Below, in pieces: positions 8,728 through 15,213 of a stretch of 15,213 bases of DNA. The stretch's first letter is position 1. Each line of letters opens with the position of its first letter. The notes beneath the pieces were generated by a model. That model had not been told where the DNA came from, ran no database searches, and saw nothing but the letters and a program-made list of their open reading frames with translations. Made by a program: the position numbers and the translations under genes. Source of the DNA: Acanthaster planci (lineage: Eukaryota; Echinodermata; Asteroidea; Valvatida; Acanthasteridae); contig NW_019091463.1 in the NCBI RefSeq assembly GCF_001949145.1, positions 704,196-719,408 of the forward strand. The letters are read 5' to 3'.

Positions 8728-8919
8728 GATGTAGGCACGCATATTCTTGCTCCAACAGTCTTCCAGTAAGTCTGTGACGTCACATTAAACAAGACACCTG
8801 ATTGGTTAGCAAGCATCGACTCGTCAATTTGGTATGTTTGAGAAGTCGCTCTGGTTTCCAAACGCAACGGTTTATGGACCAACCACACAGTTTGTCTGCT
8901 ATCGATGTAAACTGTCAAT
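8728..8919 (-). CDS. C-type lectin-like domain 2, C-terminal half
   Basis: A 192-base exon, symmetric phase 2-2, with a strong acceptor TGATTTTCTTTTAG and donor GTACGT. It encodes VYIDSRQTVWLVHKPLRLET, corresponding to the WIGL/W-x-W-x-D region of CTLDs, then NQSGVLFNVTSQTYWKTVG and ARICVPTS, corresponding to NCAVL, the final tryptophan strand and the last cysteine. Relative to CTLD1 both inner-disulfide cysteines are missing (S for C; no cysteine after YWKTVG), and there is no EPN/QPD or WND sugar-binding motif. Carbohydrate binding by the classic calcium site is therefore unlikely. Assignment rests on alignment to the neighbouring CTLD exons and on splice phase. Confidence 0.72.
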
Positions 8920-9082
8920 CTAAAAGAAAATCACGTGTACGACATGTGAGGAACTCCGCCGTAGCTGTTCGTCTGCGTTACTGGGCGCTATGCTTTGTAA
9001 TGCGGTGGCAATGAAACTCAAATATCCGACAGAAACAGTGTTTTACGGACGGTGTCATACCGACCCCCCCGGCAGACTACAC

Positions 9083-9242
9083 ATCTTATTGATTCTCACA
9101 TTTAGCTCCGCGTCACGCACGATAACCAGCTTTACACCTTTCCCAAACTGCTCTTCGCAATCTCTGTTAGCCTTGTCCCAGTTTCCAGACTGATAAGACC
9201 AGTAGCATCGGTCACGGAAAAAGTTCCTCCATCTGGACACAA
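9083..9242 (-). CDS. C-type lectin-like domain 2, N-terminal half
   Basis: Encodes a typical CTLD start: WRNFFRDRCYW, then NWDKANRDCEEQFGKG (W-x2-A-x3-C) and VKLVIVRDAELNVRINK (the LV-x-I strand and following helix). The 5' edge is ambiguous. The better acceptor TTGTAG puts the exon start at 9253 and gives a CPDG start, but in the wrong frame for what follows; the CAG 11 bases later (start 9242) keeps frame from the previous phase-1 exon and loses that first cysteine. The 3' edge is also uncertain: donor GTGTAG after 9083 gives the phase 2 required by the next exon, while GTATGA after 9061 looks stronger but gives phase 0. Confidence 0.8.
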
Positions 9243-9253
9243 CTGCTCACCAC

Positions 9254-9975
9254 CTACAAGAGAACATTGGCCCGTGTCAGAAAACTGCAATAGTCAAAGA
9301 GTCACCGCTGTCGATTCTTTGATTCAAAAGAAAGTGAGATGGATTAGAGTCCACGTGGTTAAACATGGTCAGGAAATGAACTGACATATGACAACACTAT
9401 TATAAGTCGCGTATCACTAACAGTGTCAATCATTCAGAAGAACCGATCTATCGTCCTTTAGGTTTAGAACAAACAATATAATTTAGATCGAGCGACTACG
9501 GGGGAGGGCGTTCATGTGCTCCATTGGAGGGGCCCCGGGTCTTGAAGGGCCCCTTTGAAGTCTTGAAATGAACAAACACTTCACATTATAAGACGCTGTT
9601 CATTTGCTTTTTAATGACCTCCTAGAAATTTGTGTTCACCCTGCTCCTGAGAAAAACTGTACTTACAAAACAAATTTTGCAAAACAACGATATCATAAAT
9701 CTATTTAATGTCTGTGTCAAGCCACTTGACCCAAACATTTTCATCTAAAGAGAGTTATTTTATCACAGTGCCTTGTTTACAGTTCCTATGTTCTTCGCAA
9801 TGACCTACAAAACAGTGCACACCAAAGTAGATTTTAACTGCGTGGTAACCAACAGCAATCCCTTTGCGTGTTTGACAATGTGTAATTTGTCCTTTTGGGG
9901 TCTTTCACAAGACTGTGTCCAAGAATGGAGAAATTAAATATATTTCCTCCATCTATGAGTCCACTTGAGACTTAC
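9254..9975 (-). other. intron between CTLD1 and CTLD2 exons
   Basis: Starts with a strong donor GTAAGT (9970-9975) after CTLD1. I see no coding segment, RNA gene or mobile-element protein. A C/G-rich patch (GAGGGGCCCCGGGTC, about 9527-9541) stands out from an AT-rich background. Confidence 0.5.
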
Positions 9976-10112
9976 GAGGCTGCACACAGATCCTGACATT
10001 GTACGAATGACATTGCGTGGCCCTCCATTTTCCTGTGCCTTTGAGTAGAACGGCGCAGTTGTTTGCGTAGTCCAGGTTCAAGGCCGAGTCACCCTCACCT
10101 GAATTGAAGTTC
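9976..10112 (-). CDS. C-type lectin-like domain 1, C-terminal exon
   Basis: A 137-base exon between acceptor CTTTTCAG (10113-10120) and donor GTAAGT (9970-9975), phase 2 in and phase 1 out. It reads NFNSGEGDSALNLDYANNCA and onward through VLLKGTGKWRATQCHSYNVR to ICVQP. This is the end of a CTLD with all three expected cysteines: NNCAVLL, RATQC and RICV. The calcium/sugar motifs are not canonical: GEGD stands where EPN or QPD is usual, and GKWRAT replaces the WND strand. It could bind protein or another ligand rather than simple sugars. The split threonine codon (AC/G) joins it exactly to 12088-12173. Confidence 0.9.
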
Positions 10113-12087
10113 CTGAAAAGAAAGACCCCCAGAAGGAGACTGGCTTTCTTATTGCTTTACTATACACGTTATGTTATGTTGACCAATGGTATTGGTCACT
10201 GCATGCCCCCGGGGTCTGTGTTCCCCATTTGAAATTTTGAAATGCCCTCAACCTATGTTCCAGCTGCACATTTCATCTGCTCTTTGCGCTTCCTTTAAAC
10301 AAAACACGTGGCACCCGCCGATTGTCTCCTGTTGCAGCAGTTTCTTAGTGACAATCAGGACTGTGTATTATCGGCTTTGACAACGCAGCCCAGATACAGT
10401 AGCGCAGCTGGGAAGCGGCACCGAGTGGCGGAACGCAACTGAATGAGGAAATAAGTGGCAAAATTGAGAGGCTGATAAAAACCAATCGAGACGGAACATG
10501 GATTGTAAATGCGGTGAAAAAAACGGTGAAAATCGACGATAAAGGTTCACAACAACATCACCAACCTTAATCGTACATGCAACCAATTTGCATAAGTGAA
10601 GAAAAGAAGTCAATGGACTGAATTGAAACAGTTAAATGTGTTGGAATTATATTTTTTACGCTTGTCTATTCTTGATTTTCTGTCCAGTTCGGCCCCTTAG
10701 ATTTAGATGTTACCCACGACAGAATCGGATAGCTTTCTAGAAATTTCCTGAGAAAGTATCAAGGCAAGAGAGATGGTATTTCCTGCTAATTACTGAGTCA
10801 AATGAATTTGTTCAACTAAACACTTTGTTAGTGCAGCTATTCTTTTAGAAGTCTGGCAGACACAATAGAGGGCGCTATTTGGTTTGAATAAAACCTTTTG
10901 TGTTTGCTCCAAATTTACCCACTTCAAATAAAGCCCTCCTATTGCGTCCGCCATTCTTCTAAAAGGCTAATTGAAATAAAATGTATTTTGACACTGGAAA
11001 ATGTATTTAGATTCGTTCCCTTACGTTCGTAAAATCTGCTATCGTGTTAAAACAAAACAATACTTTTGTGTTGCAACGGGGTCCATGGGCTTTGTACACC
11101 CTTGAGGGCAAACAGTACCCTCGGCCTCCACCCAGGTGTCATTTGCCCCATCGAGCGTACAAAACACCAAGGACCCCTACACAGCAGGTAATCGTCATAT
11201 AATGTACAATTTGGGATATGATGTAATAACAGGGTGCCCTCCCAGGTAGCCGCGGGAGCTACAACATTATAGGTTACAGGCCGGCGAATAAGCTGGAATA
11301 GCCAACAGTTATATAAATACCTAAACTTCAGGAAAAATACTTCAGAGTTGCTTAGGCGTTCGAGACACACATCAAATTAAAACCAGAATCTACTGAGGAG
11401 CAGGAAAAGTACAGTTGTACTATGACCCTTTCGGCATAAGTTTCACCAAGAGGGCGTTTTTTGTACCTAGAGGGCACGCGTTGTAGCTCAGATCTAGGAA
11501 AAGTCAAACAGGAAATAAACTACGTGTAGAAAGAAAACAAACTCAACAGGAAAACATATTCATGCTTTGGTCAGACCTCTAGTGTTCGCTTAAAATAAAC
11601 CCAAATACATGTACATTAACTGAGTTTTATAAGAGAATGCTGCGTGTACGTAGCTATTGCATTGCCGGTCTGGCCTTGCAAGTTTTTGTGAGACGAGGGT
11701 TGCAGATTCACAGACAAACTAAGAAAATGCACTCACTTGAAAAAAAATCAAGAAAATACAACTTTCTCAATTATCTGGAACACGCATTAACTGCCATTAA
11801 CTGTCATTAACTACTCAAGTTTTACCGGGTAATCTGATGACTTCGCCATTTGAATATTGGTTTCTACACTCCATTGCGAAATAGAGAATTTGTATGGCAC
11901 TGATTTCAAGAAAATCTCACACTGACGCAAGCTGACAGTCCTGTGGGTAGCTTCATTCAACTTTCTGTTTCCCAAACCCTCAGGTTTATTGGCTTAATGC
12001 TAAATTAATATAAGAGAGAATTGCAAGGTATGTATACTGTGATTCGGCTGCAACCAAAGGATTTCGCTCTGTTCATAAATTACTAAC
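10113..12087 (-). other. long intron inside CTLD1
   Basis: Bounded by donor GTTAGT (12082-12087) and acceptor CTTTTCAG. No recognisable exon, RNA or transposase is present. An open minus frame at 11047-11370 lies in a GC-richer patch without protein resemblance. AGAGGGC words recur at about 10867, 11449 and 11470, a pattern suggesting scraps of an interspersed repeat. Confidence 0.5.
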
Positions 12088-12173
12088 GTGTAGTTGAAAG
12101 GAGTGTTGTCCGCCCATCTCCAGTTGCCCTCTTCGGGGGTGTCATACAGCCCAGTAGTAGGGATTGGAGAGTT
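12088..12173 (-). CDS. C-type lectin-like domain 1, central exon
   Basis: The frame encodes GLYDTPEEGNWRWADNTPFN then YT: the GL-D-x2-EG-x-WRW-x-D block diagnostic of C-type lectin-like domains. The donor GTTAGT splits the last threonine codon and joins 9976-10112 in phase. The 5' edge is weak: CAG at 12174-12176 gives a phase-0 exon of 86 bases, but lacks a good pyrimidine tract. In another frame just upstream, NPYYW appears where a CTLD would have PYYWIGL, suggesting a small deletion within the domain rather than a true exon edge. The N-terminal half of CTLD1 is not visible between here and the polymerase remnant. Confidence 0.75.
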
Positions 12174-12200
12174 CTGGAGCACACATCCCTTTTTGCCCCG

Positions 12201-12340
12201 TTTTTGCCCAAAACTCCTGGGTACTACATCGACTAAAAAAATCGCGGAAATAGTTTTGACGAGAAAAAATGGGAAAACCATAAATGACTCGAAATCCCGG
12301 GTTTTGCCCCAAAAACCCCCTAAGTACCATATCGACAAAA
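12201..12340. repeat. diverged direct repeat pair, about 100-bp offset
   Basis: TTTTGCCCAAAACTCCTGGG...TACATCGACTAAAAA (about 12202-12238) is echoed by TTTTGCCCCAAAAACCCCCT...CATATCGACAAAAA (about 12302-12340). The match is imperfect but ordered. It may mark an old tandem duplication near the edge of the element. Confidence 0.45.
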
Positions 12341-12528
12341 AGGACATTTTTAAAAAATATAGACATTCTAGGGGATAAATCTATTTTACGTGGCTCCCCT
12401 TTGCTGGTGTGTTGGGTGACCTTTGGCCTACATCCGATCTACTTGCTGGGAATTATTTTGGTGATTTAGTAGAATAACTTACGGTGTATTGAACCGCCAG
12501 CGTTTACAACCACCTTAAATAAATGCTC

Positions 12529-12606
12529 TTTATATAAAAATAGTAGTATTAAAAAAAACATGTTGAATAAAAATGGAAAAAATTTTAGAGACTTATATAA
12601 AAATAG
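12529..12606 (+). promoter_or_regulatory. two TATA-box-like direct repeats upstream of the polymerase frame
   Basis: TTATATAAAAATAG occurs at 12530-12543 and 12593-12606, 63 bases apart. The second lies about 60 bases before the polymerase frame opens (12665). The sequence matches a TATA box and the location suits a promoter for the element, but the surrounding AT-richness makes chance plausible. Confidence 0.3.
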
Positions 12607-12664
12607 AGACATGAGCAGCTAAGAACAAAGACCTCTGTTAAAATATTTTATTCGATATAAGTAG

Positions 12665-12993
12665 CCGTTTTTAGAAGATTTTGTCAAACAGTATAACGTT
12701 CCGCTACTTGCGCCAAAAGGGAAACATCATACACGATTAGAACTAATAAACGCTATCAAAGAGGATCAAAAACAATTTAGGTATCTCCCGCGTCAGTCAT
12801 ATCGGCAGCTGTTGAAAACGGTACAAAAATATAATATTCCTTTTGCAAACAAAGACAGATATGTCAAACAGGACTTTATCGATGCGATTAAAGCTTACAC
12901 TCAGCCCGAGGAAATTGCGGAAGTAGATATCAGAAGCATCAATCGTTTTCAAGGTAACTTTCGCAATTGGGAGTTGATTCCTCGTTTTTTTTT
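12665..12993 (+). pseudogene. polymerase remnant piece 1: tandem SAP-like modules
   Basis: Opens after a TAG at 12662-12664 with no in-frame ATG, so the start is lost or non-canonical. Two similar modules follow: one around YNVP (12692-12703) ending near LINAIK, the other around YNIP (12830-12841) ending near FIDAIK. Each has helix, loop, basic residues and helix, resembling SAP-type DNA-binding motifs (inference). The frame runs to the T9 tract, where the similarity moves to another frame. Confidence 0.6.
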
Positions 12994-13521
12994 AAATATG
13001 ACCTCATCCGCTTTTTTGATTTTTACAAAACTTTCATCGAGAAAAAAGCTTTAGAAGAACTGTCAGAAATTGGTTTGTACAAATTGCAAACGGCTCTAAA
13101 AGTTCAGTTTAGATTGGAAAAACCTGAAAAAACTGAATTTGGCGTTTTCCCCTTTTTTAGCGACAACGATGCCGTCGCAAACAAGGCCGACGTTAAAAAC
13201 GCAGTCGCCAAACAACGCGAAGCACAAATTGAAGATGTTGAAGCTCATACACAAAAAGGCTCGGGTTGGATCTTTGACAAAGTCGTCGCTTTTTATATCA
13301 ACGTGGTTAAATATAATCCAGTGGGTTCTTCTTACATTCTGTTGCCTAAGGAACTGTTAGACAAAAAAGCAATCATAAACGTCCAAAATAAAGATCAAGA
13401 ATGTATCCGATGGGCGTTGCGGGCAGCTTTAAAATTATATTCAGACGGCGTCAAAAGTCAGCTAGAAACAAATCTAAAATATAAAATAAATAAGGAGCGG
13501 CCTTCGACTTACCGGTCAGAA
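12994..13521 (+). pseudogene. polymerase remnant piece 2: conserved N-terminal region
   Basis: This frame is open from about 12967, but the meaningful reading begins after the T9 run. It contains a charged, helix-rich part, then GSGWIFDKVV, KYNPVGSSYILLPKELL and INVQNKDQECIRWALRAAL, which I recognise as the segment preceding the exonuclease domain in Polinton-type polymerases. It ends at TAG 13522-13524, after which the same frame stays open and homologous, so the stop is a point nonsense change or a deliberate readthrough site. Confidence 0.8.
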
Positions 13522-13524
13522 TAG

Positions 13525-13762
13525 GATGGTTTAAATTTTACAAACGTAAGCTTTCCAACGCCAATTTCACAAATCTCACGTATCGAATCGCAAAATAGCT
13601 TGGCGATCAATGTGTTTGGTTACGCCAAAAAAGACGGTCTTTACATCCTCCACAAAAGCAAGCGCTCGGAGGAACCGATCAATTTACTTTACTTTAACAA
13701 AGGTGAAAAGAGTCACTACTGTTGGATTAAAAACTTTTCTCGGTTAACGAGTGATATCGATC
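13525..13762 (+). pseudogene. polymerase remnant piece 3
   Basis: Same frame as piece 2, directly after the TAG. It contains LAINVFGY and KGEKSHYCWIKNFSRL, conserved in this polymerase family just before a zinc-finger-like segment. The frame becomes meaningless at the ambiguous base 13763, where the homologous reading moves to the next frame. Confidence 0.8.
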
Positions 13763-13763
13763 N

Positions 13764-14287
13764 ATCACAACGGCCAAAAACACTGGTGTTTCAATTGCAT
13801 GTCGCATTTACAAACGGAAGAAAAGTTAACCGGGCACACAGAAGATTGCCAAGGCTTAAACGTTCCCGCATGTAAAGTTGAAATGCCGGCCGAAGGTGAA
13901 AATATACTCAAGTTTAAAAATTACAAAGATAAACAAGACGCGCCTTTTGTCATTTACGCCGATTTTGAGTCGGTTTTGGAAAAACTATCGCCAGCTAAAT
14001 CAAATACTATCAAAACACAGATTCACAAGCCTTGTGGATACTCATACGCGGTCGTCGGATGCGATGGAGTTTGCACTAGCCGCAAAACATTCAGAGGTCA
14101 AGACGCGGCTGTTGATTTTGTAGGGTCACTTTCTCAGGAAACAGAGAATATCAACGAAACGTTTAAAAACAAAGAGCCGTTGATCTGGTCACCCGAGTTA
14201 CAAAAAATTTACGAAAATTGTAATCGCTGTTGGATCTGCGAAAAGTTGATAGATCGAGCAAAGCGAGCGGATAAATCTCACTGTCAA
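13764..14287 (+). pseudogene. polymerase remnant piece 4: zinc-finger segment and exonuclease motif I
   Basis: Starts at a zinc-finger-like HWCFNC with a later H-x4-C, followed by VEMPAEGENILKF and the exonuclease I motif FVIYADFES, whose aspartate and glutamate are the expected metal ligands for proofreading. A second knuckle begins CWICEKL. The frame ends at TGA 14288-14290 and continues open beyond it. Confidence 0.85.
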
Positions 14288-14290
14288 TGA

Positions 14291-15213
14291 GATATTCCAA
14301 AACCACCAGAGACAAAAGAAGAAAAAATCCAGTTTTGTCATATAGTTAAAGTTGAAGGTAAAGATAAAGAGTTCAAAGAATGGGTATGTTTCGATTGTAA
14401 AAAGCCCATCAATAATTTTAGAAAAGTTTGCGATCATTGTCACGTGACGGGGAAGTACCGAGGCCCAGCGCACGCCAGTTGTAATCTCAAGTTAAGAATA
14501 GTGGTCTATCAAACACCCATTCCGGTAATTTTACATAATCTCGAGAAATACGATGCGCACTTGATTATGCAGGGCGCTCACGAATTTTACGGGAAATCAA
14601 TTAAGTTGATCGCTAAAAATACCGAGAACTACATTTCGTTCTCCTTTGGCCAACTCAGGTTCTTAGACTCCTTTCATTTCATGGCGGCCTCCTTAGATCG
14701 GTTGGTTAAGAACTGTTCACCCGATGATTTTAACTTACTTTGTAAAAGGTTTACAAATAATAGTCATTTACTCTTGGAAAAGGGAATTTATCCTTACGAA
14801 TATATCGACTCATTTGGCAGGTTTAAAGAAACAACCCTCCCACCTATCGACGCTTCCTATAGCTCTCTGAAGCAGGGGGGAATAACCGAGCAAGAATATG
14901 CTCGTGCAGAGACAGTATGGGAAAAATTTAATTGCCAAAACCTAGGTGACTATCACGACCTATACGTGGAAACGGACGTGTTATTGCTAGCGGCTATTTT
15001 TGAAAACTTCCCGAAGGTATGTAAACAACACTACGGCCTTGACCCAGCCAACTATTATACGTCACCGGGTCTGTCGTGGGATGCATTGTTAAAGCATTCG
15101 GGTATACAATTGGAACTACTGACAGACATTGACAAGCACTTGTTCTTTGAAAGGGCAAAAAGAGGTGGTATTTCGAGTGTGGGTGCAAAGAAATATGCAA
15201 AGGCCAATAATCC
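14291..15213 (+). pseudogene. polymerase remnant piece 5: zinc knuckle, exonuclease II/III, start of polymerase region
   Basis: An uninterrupted frame of 307 codons runs off the window. In order: a C-x2-C pair (CFDCKKP), then DHCHVTGKYRGPAHASCN (a His/Cys cluster like endonuclease VII-type zinc sites), exonuclease II (HNLEKYDAH), a conserved FSFGQLRFLDS, VYPYEY-like YPYEYIDSF, exonuclease III (YVETD), and TSPGLSWDALL with RGGIS near the end. This is the best-preserved part; residues expected for the exonuclease are all present. Confidence 0.9.

Larger units (their letters stand above)
12174..12664. other. gap between lectin-like exon and polymerase remnant
   Basis: Holds a pair of diverged direct repeats (12201-12240 and 12301-12340) and an AT-rich part with two TATATAAAAATAG boxes. 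No coding segment is recognised on either strand. The junction between host sequence and the mobile element should lie here, but I saw neither a terminal inverted repeat nor a target-site duplication. Confidence 0.5.
12665..15213 (+). pseudogene. Polinton/Maverick-type (adinto-like) family B DNA polymerase, broken and 3'-partial
   Basis: Five successive open pieces read in one order match the 5' part of the protein-primed family B DNA polymerase of Polinton/Maverick elements. Recognition rests on the conserved GSSYILLP and KGEKSHY blocks, the exonuclease motifs YADFES (13955-13972), HN-x4-YD (14534-14554) and YVETD (14963-14977), zinc-knuckle pairs between them, and YYTSPGLSWDALL near 15051-15090. 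Such enzymes replicate the linear element from a protein primer. Breaks: a frame change in a T9 run (12985-12993), an in-frame TAG (13522-13524), a frame change at the ambiguous base 13763, and an in-frame TGA (14288-14290). No in-frame ATG opens the first piece. The catalytic polymerase motifs would lie beyond the window. No intron is needed. Best read as an inactive element copy, though the change at N may be an assembly error. Confidence 0.9.

Noticed and set aside
8529-8777. 82-codon plus-strand ORF with several cysteines
   Set aside because: Overlaps the CTLD2 exon on the opposite strand and shows no recognisable domain.
11047-11370. Minus-strand ORF of 107 codons in the long CTLD1 intron
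   Set aside because: No domain resemblance, no suitable splice sites at its edges and no lectin-like spacing of cysteine or tryptophan.

Overview
This is eukaryotic nuclear DNA, most likely from a marine invertebrate animal. The evidence is minus-strand exons bounded by GT/AG splice sites with matching intron phases, animal extracellular domains (C-type lectin-like, EGF-like, immunoglobulin), a large minisatellite, and a plus-strand remnant of a Polinton/Maverick (adinto-like) family B DNA polymerase. Amphioxus or a cnidarian would fit this domain mix; I cannot choose between them from the sequence. There is one ambiguous base (N at 13763).

Layout. Positions 1-460 carry short direct repeats and a GCGAGC-type motif. 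Positions 462-2575 show no recognisable gene, but hold a CGTGAAA/TTTCACG foldback-like patch and a C-rich tract. From about 12173 down to about 2700 runs one split minus-strand gene. In transcription order it shows: the C-terminal half of C-type lectin-like domain (CTLD) 1 (12088-12173 and 9976-10112); CTLD2 (9083-9242 and 8728-8919); a partial CTLD3 (about 7797-7992); an EGF-like exon (5141-5320); an Ig domain (4513-4812); two stalk micro-exons (4054-4098, 3760-3792); a transmembrane exon (3332-3402); and a tentative basic juxtamembrane exon (2700-2752). Intron phases are consistent across CTLD1 and again from EGF to TM. The predicted product is a type I membrane receptor with lectin-like domains outside, then EGF, Ig, stalk, TM and a short tail. 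The N-terminal half of CTLD1, the signal peptide and the promoter would lie upstream (higher coordinates), beyond or inside the polymerase element.

Several lectin exons look damaged or dependent on unusual splicing. A frame break fits at the start of CTLD2 and another within CTLD1. CTLD2 has lost both cysteines of its inner disulfide. CTLD3 has no visible N-terminal half. The locus may be a decaying or fast-evolving member of a lectin family, or the assembly may carry indel errors.

A 42-bp minisatellite (about 6074-7366, about 31 units) sits in the intron between CTLD3 and EGF. It is open on both strands because the unit is a multiple of three, and it carries an internal duplication of about 15 units.

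Positions 12665-15213 hold the 5' part of the polymerase on the plus strand: tandem SAP-like modules, a conserved N-terminal region, zinc-finger-like motifs and the 3'-5' exonuclease motifs. It is broken by two frame changes and two in-frame stops and runs off the window end before the polymerase catalytic motifs. The two loci are independent: the element is a mobile-element relic next to, or inside an intron of, the lectin-like gene.
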